Source: an uncultured Bacillota bacterium (GTDB lineage: Bacteria > Bacillota > Clostridia > Peptostreptococcales > Anaerovoracaceae). From it: a stretch of 32,578 nucleotides of DNA. Below are positions 14,938 through 23,982 of this stretch, piece after piece. Location of the stretch: assembly GCA_949290475.1 (NCBI GenBank), contig CASESB010000067.1, positions 1-32,578 of the forward strand, given 5' to 3'. The translations under genes were made by a program, and so were the position numbers. Position 1 is the stretch's first letter, and each line of letters opens with the position of its first letter. The notes under the pieces are model-generated. The model ran no database searches, was not told where the DNA came from, and was given only the letters and a program-made list of their open reading frames with translations.

Positions 14938-17355
14938 ATGGACGATAACAAACGGAACATTGACATAGATGAAAACAACGAAAATAACGAAAACGAACGT
15001 ACGGAAGACGTTTTCGCGGACGATGGCGTGATGGAGCTGCCGATGATACCGCTGCGCGGTCTGTCGGTATTTCCCAACATGGTGCTTCATTTCGATATAG
15101 GCCGCGAGAAGTCGATCAACGCGCTGGAGAAGGCGATGGTGATGAACCAGCAGATCTTCCTGGCGTCGCAGAAGGACGACAATACAGATCTGCCTACTCC
15201 GGAGGATTTCTATCACATAGGAACGGTAGGCAAGATCAAGCAGATGCTCAAGCTGCCGGGCGACTCCATAAGAGTTCTGGTGGAGGGCATATGCAGGGCG
15301 GAAATAGAAGAGGTGCTGTTTGAAATGCCGTATTTCAAATGCCGCATCAGGGAGATAGAGGAACAGGAATATCCGCCTGACGACGCAGAGGCGGAGGCTC
15401 TTATGAGGACGGTGCTGTCCAGCTTTGACGAGTACATAAACATCAACAGAAATCTGGCGCCGGAGATCTTCGCCACGGTAGTGACGATAGAAGAACCGGG
15501 CAGGATGGCGGATATGATCGCTTCGCATCTGGAGATAAAGCTGGAGGACAAGCAGCTGCTGCTGGAGACGCTGGATCCCAAGGAGCGTCTGGAAAAGCTC
15601 AATTCCATACTGACGAAGGAGATAGAGATCCTCAACATCGAGCAGGACATTTCCAGCAAGGTAAAGTCGCAGATCAACAAGAACCAGAGGGAATACTACC
15701 TCAGAGAGCAGATGCGGGCCATACAGGAGGAGCTGGGCGTGTCCGAGGACGTAGAGGACGAGGTGGCCGGCTTCTTGGAGAAGCTGGAGGCTCTCGAGCT
15801 TGAGGAAAAGACGAAGGACAAGGTGGAAAAGGAGATCAGCAGATTTTCCAAGATGCAGCCCTCCTCCGCGGAAGCCAACGTCAGCAGGAATTACATCGAG
15901 ACGATACTTTCGCTCCCGTGGAACACCGAGAGCGAAGACAACATAGATCTCAACAAGGCCGAGGACATACTGAACGAGGACCATTACGGCCTCGACAAGG
16001 TCAAGGAAAGGGTACTGGAATACCTGGCGGTCATGCAGCTTTCAAAGGGACTTAAAGGCCCGATACTCTGTCTTGTAGGTCCTCCGGGAGTGGGCAAGAC
16101 GTCCATAGCCAGGAGCATTGCCAGATCCATAGGCAGAGAATTCGTGAGGATGTCTCTGGGAGGCGTCAGAGACGAGGCCGAGATACGAGGACACAGAAGA
16201 ACGTATATCGGCGCCATACCGGGCAGGATCATCAACGCCATCAAGGACAGCGGTACGAAAAACCCGGTCTTCCTCTTCGATGAGGTCGATAAGATCGGGG
16301 CCGATTACAAGGGCGATCCGGCGTCGGCGCTGCTCGAGGTCCTCGACCCGGAGCAGAACAAGGACTTTACGGATCATTACCTCGAGGTGCCGTTTGACCT
16401 TTCCAAGGTCATGTTCATCACGACGGCCAATACCACGAGCACGATACCGAGACCTCTTCTCGACAGGATGGAGGTCATCGAGGTCAGCGGCTATACGGAG
16501 GAGGACAAGCTCAACATAGCGGAGCGCTATCTCGTTCCCAAGCAGATGGAGGAAAACGGCCTTACCAAGAGCAACATCTCCTTTACGGAGAAGGGCCTGA
16601 GGACGATAATCAATTACTATACGAGAGAATCCGGCGTCAGAAATCTGGAGCGTGAGATAGGGAATCTCTGCAGGAAGGTAGCCAAGAACGTGGTGTGCGG
16701 AGAGACGAAAAAGGTCAGCATCAGCGGCAAGAGGGTCGAGGAAATGCTGGGCAAGAAGCGTTTCAGATTCGACATCATAAAGGGCGAGACGGAAGTGGGC
16801 GTTACGACGGGACTGGCCTGGACGGTAGTCGGCGGAGATACGCTCTTCATCGAAACGGTAGCGCTGCCGGGAAGCGGCAAGCTGGCGCTCACGGGACAGA
16901 TGGGAGACGTAATGCAGGAATCGGCCAAGACTGGTATCAGCTACATCAGATCCATAAGCAGGAAGCTGAAGATCGACGAGGACTTCTATAAGAAGTACGA
17001 TCTGCATATACATATACCGGAGGGAGCGATACCTAAGGACGGCCCGTCGGCAGGCGTGACGATGTGTACGGCTATGATATCGACGCTCACCGGCATTCCG
17101 GTGAGGAAGGATATCGCTATGACGGGTGAGATCACGCTGCGCGGCAAGGTGCTGCCGGTGGGCGGGATCCGTGAAAAGGTCATGGCTGCTCACAGAGCGG
17201 GCATCAGGAAGGTGCTGCTGCCTAAGGAAAACGATGTCGATATACAGGATATTCCGGAGGTTGTCAGAAACGATATGGAGTTCGTGCTGCTCAGGAATGT
17301 CAACGACGCGCTGAAGGAAGTGCTTGTAAAGGACGCGAAAAATGATAATCAATAA
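14938..17355 (+). CDS. lon: ATP-dependent protease Lon
   Basis: This 805-residue cytoplasmic protease unfolds and degrades misfolded and regulatory proteins. An acidic, Asn-rich leader (about 1-30) precedes the LON substrate-binding domain (LPMIPLRGLSVFPNMVLHF, about 35-230). A coiled helical region follows, then the AAA+ module with Walker A GPPGVGKT at 381-388 and the FLFDEVDK Walker B. The protease domain carries the catalytic dyad Ser704 (KDGPSAG) and Lys747 (GGIREKVMAA), 43 residues apart as in LonA. ATG at 14938 follows GGAGG by nine bases. The sporulation paralogue lonB, which often precedes it, is absent. Its end overlaps engB by 14 bases. Confidence 0.98.
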   Translation: MDDNKRNIDIDENNENNENERTEDVFADDGVMELPMIPLRGLSVFPNMVLHFDIGREKSINALEKAMVMNQQIFLASQKDDNTDLPTPEDFYHIGTVGKIKQMLKLPGDSIRVLVEGICRAEIEEVLFEMPYFKCRIREIEEQEYPPDDAEAEALMRTVLSSFDEYININRNLAPEIFATVVTIEEPGRMADMIASHLEIKLEDKQLLLETLDPKERLEKLNSILTKEIEILNIEQDISSKVKSQINKNQREYYLREQMRAIQEELGVSEDVEDEVAGFLEKLEALELEEKTKDKVEKEISRFSKMQPSSAEANVSRNYIETILSLPWNTESEDNIDLNKAEDILNEDHYGLDKVKERVLEYLAVMQLSKGLKGPILCLVGPPGVGKTSIARSIARSIGREFVRMSLGGVRDEAEIRGHRRTYIGAIPGRIINAIKDSGTKNPVFLFDEVDKIGADYKGDPASALLEVLDPEQNKDFTDHYLEVPFDLSKVMFITTANTTSTIPRPLLDRMEVIEVSGYTEEDKLNIAERYLVPKQMEENGLTKSNISFTEKGLRTIINYYTRESGVRNLEREIGNLCRKVAKNVVCGETKKVSISGKRVEEMLGKKRFRFDIIKGETEVGVTTGLAWTVVGGDTLFIETVALPGSGKLALTGQMGDVMQESAKTGISYIRSISRKLKIDEDFYKKYDLHIHIPEGAIPKDGPSAGVTMCTAMISTLTGIPVRKDIAMTGEITLRGKVLPVGGIREKVMAAHRAGIRKVLLPKENDVDIQDIPEVVRNDMEFVLLRNVNDALKEVLVKDAKNDNQ

Positions 17356-17929
17356 GGCTGATATAGAGGCGGTGGCCGTAAAGCCGTCGCAGTATCCCGC
17401 AGGCGATATGAGAGAGATCGCTTTTGCCGGCAGGTCAAACGTAGGCAAGTCGTCGCTGCTCAACCTGCTGACGAGGCGCCGCAACCTGGCGCGCGTCAGC
17501 GGCAGTCCGGGAAAGACCAGGACCATCAATTTCTATAAGATCAACGATGCGTTCAGGATCGTCGATCTGCCGGGATACGGCTACGCCAGAGTTTCAAAAT
17601 CCGTATCGGAAAGCTGGGGCGAGATGATGGAAAGATACCTTGAGGGAAGGGAAAACCTGGTCACGGTGATCCAGCTTGTCGATATACGTCACGCGCCGTC
17701 GAAGCAGGATGTGGAGATGCATGAGTATCTCAGCTATTACGGCCTTGCCGGGCCTGTCGTGGCCACTAAAGCCGACAAGGTATCGGCAAACCAGAGAGCG
17801 AAGCAGATAAAGCTCATACGGCAGACGCTGAAGCTGGCGGATGACGTCAGAGTGATACCCGTTTCTTCATTGAAGAAGACGGGGCATGAGGAGCTTCTGG
17901 AGGAGATGGAGCGCATATTGGAAGAGTGA
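17342..17929 (+). CDS. engB: Ribosome-assembly GTPase EngB (YsxC/YihA)
   Basis: This 195-residue GTPase is needed for late assembly of the 50S subunit. The P-loop GRSNVGKS is at 30-37. G2 falls in SGSPGKTRTINFY, G3 is DLPGYG, G4 is TKADK and G5 is VSSLKK. Length is normal. ATG at 17342 overlaps the lon gene by 14 bases, and the lon-engB pair is conserved across Bacillota. The DUF1232 gene starts nine bases after the stop and probably shares the transcript. Confidence 0.96.
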   Translation: MIINKADIEAVAVKPSQYPAGDMREIAFAGRSNVGKSSLLNLLTRRRNLARVSGSPGKTRTINFYKINDAFRIVDLPGYGYARVSKSVSESWGEMMERYLEGRENLVTVIQLVDIRHAPSKQDVEMHEYLSYYGLAGPVVATKADKVSANQRAKQIKLIRQTLKLADDVRVIPVSSLKKTGHEELLEEMERILEE

Positions 17930-17938
17930 GGAGAGCAG

Positions 17939-18295
17939 ATGCAGTATTTCGGACTGAGAGTGCTGATAAAGAGGATCAAGGCCATCAGGTTCATGATGGC
18001 CGACAGATCTGTGCCCAAAAGGAAGAAGGCGCTCATAGTTTTCGGGATAATATATCTGTTTCTGCCCGTGGATCTGATACCGCCGATACTGTTCCCCATC
18101 GCCTGGGTAGACGATCTGATCCTGTGGCTGTGCATCCTGTGGTATCTGCGCAATGAGCTCGATAAGTACTGGATGGGCGGCAAGACGAAAGACTATTCCA
18201 AGAAGTACAGGGGCAGGACATTTGTCGACGACGTCGAATTTGAGGTAAAGGAAGACAGTGCAAAGAACAGAGGAGACGGAACGGATGCGAAATGA
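17939..18295 (+). CDS. DUF1232 (YkvA-type) small membrane protein
   Basis: This 118-residue protein contains the DUF1232 motif, PVDLIPPILFPIAWVDDLIL (about residues 43-62), in which PxDLIPxxxxxxGxxDD is the conserved core. It follows a basic stretch and lies in two closely spaced hydrophobic segments (about 33-54 and 57-70). The hydrophilic, charged C-terminus is probably cytoplasmic. The function of the family is unknown. ATG at 17939 follows GGAGAG. Its stop lies inside the hpt start region, so expression is coupled to hpt. Confidence 0.85.
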   Translation: MQYFGLRVLIKRIKAIRFMMADRSVPKRKKALIVFGIIYLFLPVDLIPPILFPIAWVDDLILWLCILWYLRNELDKYWMGGKTKDYSKKYRGRTFVDDVEFEVKEDSAKNRGDGTDAK

Positions 18296-18839
18296 GACCA
18301 TAGGCAGCGTTATGATCACGCAGGAGCAGATTAACGACAGGGCGGCGGAGATCGCGAGACAGATAGAGCGCGATTTTCAAGGTCAGGAGGTTATCCTTGT
18401 AGGCATACTCAAGGGTGCGGTCATGTGGATGGTAGATATAATGAAGAACCTGAAGCTGGACGTAAGGATAGATTTCATGGCTGTCAGCAGCTACGGATCG
18501 TCTACGAAATCCTCCGGCATCGTGAAGATCGTCAAGGATCTCGATACGGATATAAAGGGGCAGAATGTCATCATCGTGGAGGATATCGTAGATTCCGGCA
18601 CGACGCTGAAATATCTCAGACAGTATTTTGAGAACAGGAAAGCGCGGACGGTGAAGATCTGCACGCTTCTCGACAAGCCGGAGGGCAGGAAAACGGATGT
18701 GGAAGTGGATTATTCGGGCTTCACGGTCGACGACAGGTTCATAGTCGGCTATGGACTGGATTACGATCAGAAGTACAGGAACCTGCCTTACGTAACATAT
18801 CTGGAAGCCGCCGCAGACGAACAGACGGAAAACAGGTGA
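18285..18839 (+). CDS. hpt: Hypoxanthine phosphoribosyltransferase
   Basis: This 184-residue purine salvage enzyme converts hypoxanthine or guanine plus PRPP to IMP or GMP. The PRPP-binding motif VIIVEDIVDSGTT is at 95-107. ILKGAVMWMVDIM and the flexible-loop region VSSYGSSTKSSG are typical, as is the ending FIVGYGLDYDQKYRNLPY. ATG at 18285 follows AGGAG by nine bases and overlaps the previous gene by 11; a GTG at 18258 would add nine non-conserved residues. The cardiolipin synthase gene begins four bases after the stop. Confidence 0.95.
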   Translation: MRNETIGSVMITQEQINDRAAEIARQIERDFQGQEVILVGILKGAVMWMVDIMKNLKLDVRIDFMAVSSYGSSTKSSGIVKIVKDLDTDIKGQNVIIVEDIVDSGTTLKYLRQYFENRKARTVKICTLLDKPEGRKTDVEVDYSGFTVDDRFIVGYGLDYDQKYRNLPYVTYLEAAADEQTENR

Positions 18840-18843
18840 AGCG

Positions 18844-20394
18844 ATGCGAAAACTCAGAGGTCTTTGGAAAATAATATTCGGGCGTACCACAATCCTGGTG
18901 CTGCTGCTGCTCATACAGGTGCTCGTGCTGTTCGGAGGGTTCATAATCCTGGACAGACAGATACTGATAATGAACTATATGGCCGGTTTTCTGGCCGTGA
19001 TCATTCTGATGTATCTGCTCAACGTCAGACAGAACAGCAGTTTCAAGCTGATGTGGATAATATTCATATTGGCGGTGCCGATAGCGGGCGTGACCTTTTA
19101 TATCTATACGAGGCTGCAGCCGGGAACGAGGTTTATCTCCCGGCGCGTGCGCGAGCTGACGGAGGAGGAAGCGCCGTTCCTCGTGCCGGACAGGTCGATG
19201 ATGGAGAGAGTATACGAGACGTCAAGACCGGAGGCGGGTCTTTTTAAGTATCTGCACGATAAGGGGAGCTATCCTGCATACGGCAACGCCAGCGTCAAAT
19301 ATTTCCCGCTGGGGGAGGATAAGTTCAAGGAGATGGTCTATCAGCTCGAACGAGCCAGGGATTTCATTTTCCTGGAGTATTTCATCGTCGAGCGCGGACA
19401 CATGTGGAACACCGTGCTGGAGATCCTGGCCAGAAAAGCCCGCGAGGGCGTGGAGGTGAGGTTCATGTACGACGGCACGTGCACGCTTTCGCTGCTTCCT
19501 AAAAACTATAACAGGCGTATGGAGGCGCTGGGCATCAAGTGCAAGATATTCTCGCCGATGATGCCGTTCCTTGCCACACACCAGAACAACAGGGATCACC
19601 GCAAGATCCTGGTTATCGACGGGCATACGGCCTTCACGGGCGGAGTCAATCTCGCCGATGAATATATCAACGAAAAGAGAAGGTTTGGACACTGGAAGGA
19701 TACGGCCATCATGGTCAAGGGCAAGGCGGTGAACAATTTCACGCTCATGTTCCTGCAGATGTGGAACATCGATTCGAAGGGCCGCGAGAATTACGGCAGA
19801 TATATGTATGCCGGAGAGGACAGGATGGATCCGTCCATGAGGAACGGAGGCTACATCGTGCCTTACGGAGACAGCCCGCTCGACGGCGAGAATGTTGGGG
19901 AAAACGTCTATCTGGACATACTCAATACAGCCAACGATTACGTTCATATCATGACGCCGTATCTGATACTCGATGAGGAGCTGCTCAATACGCTGACTTT
20001 TGCTGCTCAGAGAGGCGTGGACGTCAAGATAATACTGCCGCATATACCGGACAAGAAGTACGCGTACTGGCTCGCCAGGACGCATTACAAGGAGCTGATA
20101 TCCGAGGGAGTGAAGCTCTATGAATATACGCCGGGCTTCGTTCACGCCAAGGTCTTTACGAGCGATGACGAGAAGGCGGTTGTCGGCACCATAAATCTGG
20201 ACTTCAGGAGCCTGTATCTTCATTTTGAATGCGCTGCCTACATGTGGCGCAATCCGGTGATCGAGGATGTGGAGAACGATTTTCAGGTGACGCTGGCCAA
20301 GTGTCAGCGGATAACGATGCAGAACTGCAACGAATACAACATAATCTACAGGATAATAGGCAGGGCGCTGAGACTCATAGCGCCGCTGATGTAG
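18844..20394 (+). CDS. cls: Cardiolipin synthase, phospholipase D family
   Basis: This 516-residue membrane enzyme condenses two phosphatidylglycerol molecules into cardiolipin and glycerol. Two or three N-terminal hydrophobic segments lie at about 17-35, 38-60 and 65-85. The two HKD motifs follow: His252-Lys254-Asp259 (HRKILVIDGHTAFTGG) and His434-Lys436-Asp441 (HAKVFTSDDEKAVVGT). Length and layout match bacterial Cls proteins. ATG at 18844 follows AGGTGA four bases after hpt. The perfect hairpin at 20402-20421 comes just after the stop. Confidence 0.94.
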   Translation: MRKLRGLWKIIFGRTTILVLLLLIQVLVLFGGFIILDRQILIMNYMAGFLAVIILMYLLNVRQNSSFKLMWIIFILAVPIAGVTFYIYTRLQPGTRFISRRVRELTEEEAPFLVPDRSMMERVYETSRPEAGLFKYLHDKGSYPAYGNASVKYFPLGEDKFKEMVYQLERARDFIFLEYFIVERGHMWNTVLEILARKAREGVEVRFMYDGTCTLSLLPKNYNRRMEALGIKCKIFSPMMPFLATHQNNRDHRKILVIDGHTAFTGGVNLADEYINEKRRFGHWKDTAIMVKGKAVNNFTLMFLQMWNIDSKGRENYGRYMYAGEDRMDPSMRNGGYIVPYGDSPLDGENVGENVYLDILNTANDYVHIMTPYLILDEELLNTLTFAAQRGVDVKIILPHIPDKKYAYWLARTHYKELISEGVKLYEYTPGFVHAKVFTSDDEKAVVGTINLDFRSLYLHFECAAYMWRNPVIEDVENDFQVTLAKCQRITMQNCNEYNIIYRIIGRALRLIAPLM

Positions 20395-20401
20395 GAGGTA
20401 T

Positions 20402-20421
20402 CCGCGCACTCGTGTGCGCGG
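20402..20421 (+). other. Strong intergenic hairpin without T tract
   Basis: CCGCGCAC (20402-20409) and GTGCGCGG (20414-20421) make a perfect 8-bp GC-rich stem with a TCGT loop, seven bases after the cls stop. What follows (GCTCTTATATA) is not a T tract, so this is more likely an RNA-stability or processing element than an intrinsic terminator. Confidence 0.6.
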
Positions 20422-20473
20422 GCTCTTATATACAGTGCGGACGCAGAGTGCAGATGCGGCGGAGGAGATCGAG

Positions 20474-21766
20474 ATGCTTTTCAGCAACATAACGATAATC
20501 AACGATAATATAGAGGCCGAAACGGGGAAGTACGTCGGTATCGAAGGAGAGAGGATCGCTTACATAGGCGATACGGCTCCCGATAAGGATTACGGGCGCA
20601 CGGTCGACGGCAGAGGAAGGCTGCTGATGAGCGGATTCTTCAACGCTCATGCTCATTCGCCGATGACGCTGATGCGCGGGTACGGCGAAAACATGACGCT
20701 TCAGGATTGGTTGACGAAGAGGATATTCCCCTTTGAAGACAGGCTGTATCCCGAAGCCGTATACTGGGCGACGACGCTGGCTATGGCTGAATCTCTGCGC
20801 TTCGGGATAGTGTCCAGCAGCGATATGTATTATTTCTGCGAGGATATGGCCAGAGCCGTCATCGACAGCGGAGCTAAGGACAATATATCGCGATCGATAG
20901 TGAATCCGTCGGGAGCAGATCCGGAAATGCTGGAGAGCTTCGCGGAAATGAAGGCGTTTTACAGCGATTTTCACGGTGCGGGAGACGGCAGAATCAAGGT
21001 CGATATGAGTCTGCACGCGGAATACACCTCGGACCGCAGGACGGCCGCAGCTCTGGCTGAATACGCTCAAACTCTGGGTGATGTGAACATGCAGGTGCAC
21101 GTTTCGGAGACTGAGCTGGAGCATCTGGAGTGTATAGCCAGGCACGGCATGACGCCGGCCGCATATCTGGCGGAAACGGGCATACTCGATATCCCGGCCG
21201 TTGCGGCGCACTGCGTGTGGTGCAGCGACGAGGATCTTGACATATTCAGAGAGAAAAAGACGACTGTCGCCGCCAATCCGGTGAGCAATATGAAGCTGGC
21301 CAGCGGGATATGCGATGTGAAGCGCGTGCTCGCTCACGGCGTAAAGCTGGCTGTCGGCACCGACAGCGTCGCCAGCAATAACAGCCTGAATTTTCTCGAG
21401 GAGATCAAGACGATGCTCATCGGCAGCAAGATAGCGAGCAAGGATCCGACGGCGGTTACGGTGCGCGAGGCGCTGAGAGCCGCCACAAGAGGCGGGGCTG
21501 AGGCTCAGGGCAGGATGGACAGCGGACTTTTGAAGGAGGGCTGCAGAGCCGACCTGATAATGTTGGATATTTCAGGAGCAAATATGCATCCTGTTCACGA
21601 TATCATCAACAACCTGGTTTATTCTGGTTCAGGAAGTGAGATCGTCATGACCGTGGTGGACGGAAAAGTCCTCTATGAAAACGGTCAGTACACTACCATA
21701 GATATAGAGAAGACCATATACGAGGTCGAAAGGGCGACTGAAAACATACTGGAAAGGCTTAGATAA
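20474..21766 (+). CDS. Amidohydrolase, MTA/SAH deaminase type
   Basis: This 430-residue metal-dependent deaminase matches the group that acts on 5'-methylthioadenosine, S-adenosylhomocysteine and related adenosines. Metal ligands are His59 and His61 (NAHAHSPMTLMRGYG), His209 (HVSETELEH), His246 (AAHCVW) and Asp297 (GTDSVASNN). The ENMTLQDWL segment after the first motif is typical of MTA/SAH deaminases. ATG at 20474 follows GGAGGAG; an in-frame GTG at 20414 lies in the preceding hairpin. It starts 79 bases after cls and is one base ahead of the flippase gene. The neighbours give no clue to the substrate, and other TrzN/AtzA-like substrates cannot be ruled out. Confidence 0.88.
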   Translation: MLFSNITIINDNIEAETGKYVGIEGERIAYIGDTAPDKDYGRTVDGRGRLLMSGFFNAHAHSPMTLMRGYGENMTLQDWLTKRIFPFEDRLYPEAVYWATTLAMAESLRFGIVSSSDMYYFCEDMARAVIDSGAKDNISRSIVNPSGADPEMLESFAEMKAFYSDFHGAGDGRIKVDMSLHAEYTSDRRTAAALAEYAQTLGDVNMQVHVSETELEHLECIARHGMTPAAYLAETGILDIPAVAAHCVWCSDEDLDIFREKKTTVAANPVSNMKLASGICDVKRVLAHGVKLAVGTDSVASNNSLNFLEEIKTMLIGSKIASKDPTAVTVREALRAATRGGAEAQGRMDSGLLKEGCRADLIMLDISGANMHPVHDIINNLVYSGSGSEIVMTVVDGKVLYENGQYTTIDIEKTIYEVERATENILERLR

Positions 21767-21767
21767 G

Positions 21768-23396
21768 ATGAGCAAGAATTCACTTTTAAAGGGCGCGGCG
21801 ATCATGGCCGCCGCCGGACTCATAGTAAAACTGCTGGGAGCGGTCTTCAGGATACCGCTGGCCAACTGGATCGGATCGGTCGGCATGGCCAACTATTCGC
21901 CGGCGTATTCTCTTTACAGCGTGCTGCTCGTGTGCGCTACGGCAGGTCTGCCTGTCGCCATATCGAAGATGGTATCGGAGCGCTGCGCAGTGGGACAGTT
22001 CCGGGAAGCGGAGCGCGTATTCCGGCTCTCGAGGACGCTGATGATGATCATAGGCATCATCGGCTTCATAGTGATGTTTTTCTGCGCCGATATCATAGCG
22101 GAGCTGATAAACCTGCCGGGATCGGCGCTGTCAATGCGCGCGACTGCCATAGCGCTGCTTCTGGTACCGATCATGTCCTCGTACAGAGGATACTTCCAGG
22201 GTATGCAGGATATGAAGCCGACGGCAATGTCGGAGGTGGCCGAGCAGACGTTCAGGGTCGTATTCGGACTGACGCTGGCGTACGTGCTGCTGGGAAGTCA
22301 GTTTGAGTTCCTCGGATATACCGCGCCGCAGCGCGGTGCGGCCGGCGGCTGCTTTGGAGCTTCTGCCGGAGCCATAGGCGGACTTTCTGTGATGCTCATC
22401 GTCTACATGGTGGCGCGAAAGAAAATAAAGCGGAGAGTGAGAGAGGATCAGACGACTGTACGCGAGCCTGCGAAGGACATATTGAAGAAGATAGCCGTCA
22501 TAGCTATCCCTATAACCATAGGCGCCGCGATAATGCCGATCGTCAACATGGTCGACGCCGCGATGGTACAGACAAGACTGCTGGCTTCCGGCTGGGATGC
22601 CATGACTGCGGAGAGCCTGTACGGGCAGCTGACGGGCTTTGCCGCTCCTGTAATACAGTTCCCGCAGGTATTCATGACAGGCATCGTCATGAGCCTGGTG
22701 CCCATGGTTTCGGCCGCGCACAGACTCAACGACACGAACGAGCTTCACGGTCATATATCGCTTGGTCTGAGGATGACGACCATCGTATCGTTTCCTGCCG
22801 GGATAGGTATGCTGGTGCTGGCCGAGCCGATACTGCTGCTGCTGTATTCGGCGCAGGAGGAGGCTGCCAGAGGCGCGGCTTCATGCCTGCAGATATATTC
22901 CGTCGGCTTTGTCTTCCTGGCGATCGTGACTACGATAACAGGCGCGCTGCAGGGTATTGGCAAACAGCATCTGCCGGTGATCAATATGTGCATAGGTCTG
23001 GCGCTCAAGCTGATAGGAACGTGGACGCTCACGGCTGTACCGCTCATCAATGTCAGAGGAGCGGCCATCGGCTCGGCAGCTGCGTATCTGGTGGCTATGA
23101 TCCTGGACATAGCAGCTGTCAAGAAGTACAGCGGCGTAAGGTTCCCGTTCAGGGAGACGGTCGGTAAGCCGCTGCTGTCGGCAGTGGTAATGGGCGTAGT
23201 GGTGCTGCTGGCATACAAGGGACTGTTCATGCTCCTGGGAAGCAGCGGTACGGCGACGCTGATCTCCATTCTCATAGGCGTCATAGTATACGGTTTGATG
23301 GTCATCAAGACGAAGACTATAGGCAGAGAAGAGATGATGACGATACCGATCGGCAGAAAGCTGGCGCGCGTATGCGACAGGCTCAGGCTGTGGTAA
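21768..23396 (+). CDS. MurJ/SpoVB-like polysaccharide flippase
   Basis: This 542-residue polytopic membrane protein of the MOP/MATE exporter superfamily has about 12-14 hydrophobic segments and a basic loop at about 205-230. The start (LLKGAAIMAAAGLIVKLLGA, FRIPLANWIG) and the YRGYFQGMQDMKPTAMSEVAEQ segment are typical of the SpoVB/YabM/YtgP group, which includes lipid II flippases. Its position two steps before rqcP, with HU between, matches the Clostridia yabM-like locus, in which mazG usually sits between the flippase and HU. ATG at 21768 lies one base after the previous stop. Lipid II or a teichoic/polysaccharide lipid precursor is the likely cargo, which cannot be told from sequence. Confidence 0.86.
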   Translation: MSKNSLLKGAAIMAAAGLIVKLLGAVFRIPLANWIGSVGMANYSPAYSLYSVLLVCATAGLPVAISKMVSERCAVGQFREAERVFRLSRTLMMIIGIIGFIVMFFCADIIAELINLPGSALSMRATAIALLLVPIMSSYRGYFQGMQDMKPTAMSEVAEQTFRVVFGLTLAYVLLGSQFEFLGYTAPQRGAAGGCFGASAGAIGGLSVMLIVYMVARKKIKRRVREDQTTVREPAKDILKKIAVIAIPITIGAAIMPIVNMVDAAMVQTRLLASGWDAMTAESLYGQLTGFAAPVIQFPQVFMTGIVMSLVPMVSAAHRLNDTNELHGHISLGLRMTTIVSFPAGIGMLVLAEPILLLLYSAQEEAARGAASCLQIYSVGFVFLAIVTTITGALQGIGKQHLPVINMCIGLALKLIGTWTLTAVPLINVRGAAIGSAAAYLVAMILDIAAVKKYSGVRFPFRETVGKPLLSAVVMGVVVLLAYKGLFMLLGSSGTATLISILIGVIVYGLMVIKTKTIGREEMMTIPIGRKLARVCDRLRLW

Positions 23397-23445
23397 TATG
23401 AAAAACTGGACAAAACGTTGATATTTAAACAAAAAACAGGTGTGT

Positions 23446-23489
23446 TTGTTTTAAAACAACTTGACAAACAGCTTGAAAGATGGGAAAAT
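23446..23489 (+). promoter_or_regulatory. HU promoter with adjoining 14-bp palindrome
   Basis: TTGACA (23461-23466) and an extended -10, TGgGAAAAT (23481-23489), are spaced 17 bases. The perfect palindrome TTGTTTTAAAACAA (23446-23459) ends one base before the -35 box, a position fit for an UP element or an operator. Confidence 0.65.
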
Positions 23490-23499
23490 AGGTCATAGG

Positions 23500-23552
23500 C
23501 AAATACGATATCAGAGATGACAGAAGCCTGCATGCGTATTTGAATGAATACG
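23500..23552 (+). promoter_or_regulatory. Structured 5' leader of the HU gene
   Basis: CAAATACG (23500-23507) is the reverse complement of CGTATTTG (23535-23542). CGTATT (23535-23540) can instead pair with AATACG (23547-23552). The leader could therefore adopt two mutually exclusive stems upstream of the AAGGAGG site. A role is speculative. Confidence 0.35.
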
Positions 23553-23583
23553 ATCAAGTTATTATTTAAGGAGGATTTATTAG

Positions 23584-23862
23584 ATGAATAAAGCGGAATT
23601 AGTAGCTGCAGTTGCAGAGAAAACAGGTTTTACGAAAAAGGATGCCGAACTGGCAGTTAATGCTTTTGTATCGAGCGTAGAAGGAGCACTGGTAAAAGGC
23701 GAAAAGGTTCAGCTCATCGGTTTTGGAACTTTCGAGGTTCGTCAGAGAAAGGCAAGACAGGGAAGAAATCCTAGGAAGCCAGGCGAGGTTATCAAGATTG
23801 CTGCGTCAAAGGCTCCTGTATTCAAGGCAGGTAAGGCTCTTAAGGACGCTGTTAATAAGTAA
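23584..23862 (+). CDS. hup: DNA-binding protein HU
   Basis: This 92-residue histone-like protein binds and bends DNA as a dimer. The start [20 protein letters not shown] and the DNA-contacting arm [18 protein letters not shown] are diagnostic. ATG at 23584 follows AAGGAGG. It is a single-gene unit with its own promoter and a strong terminator. Codons are less G+C-rich than those of its neighbours, as expected of a highly expressed gene. Confidence 0.98.
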   Translation: MNKAELVAAVAEKTGFTKKDAELAVNAFVSSVEGALVKGEKVQLIGFGTFEVRQRKARQGRNPRKPGEVIKIAASKAPVFKAGKALKDAVNK

Positions 23863-23889
23863 GCGACGGAACAATTATTCGCAAACTTT

Positions 23890-23923
23890 TAAAAGGGTAA
23901 CTCGTTTACCCTTTTATTTTTTT
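23890..23923 (+). terminator. Terminator of the HU gene
   Basis: An 11-bp perfect stem (23890-23900 with 23906-23916) with loop CTCGT is followed by seven T (23917-23923). It is a textbook intrinsic terminator. Confidence 0.95.
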
Positions 23924-23982
23924 GCCAGACAGACGGCCGCATCGCGGCGATTATTGAACGATGATATTGATCAGGAGGATGT

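Noticed and set aside
17452..17460. AGGTCAAAC as a CtsR operator half-site
   Set aside because: It is a single heptamer inside engB, at the P-loop codons, without the second direct repeat needed for CtsR.
17926..18156. Alternative frame (76 codons) starting just before the DUF1232 gene
   Set aside because: It is out of frame with the clear DUF1232 motif and has no conserved sequence.
23397..23583. Possible riboswitch ahead of HU
   Set aside because: The inverted repeats do not match any riboswitch consensus I know, and there is no terminator or sequestered ribosome site.
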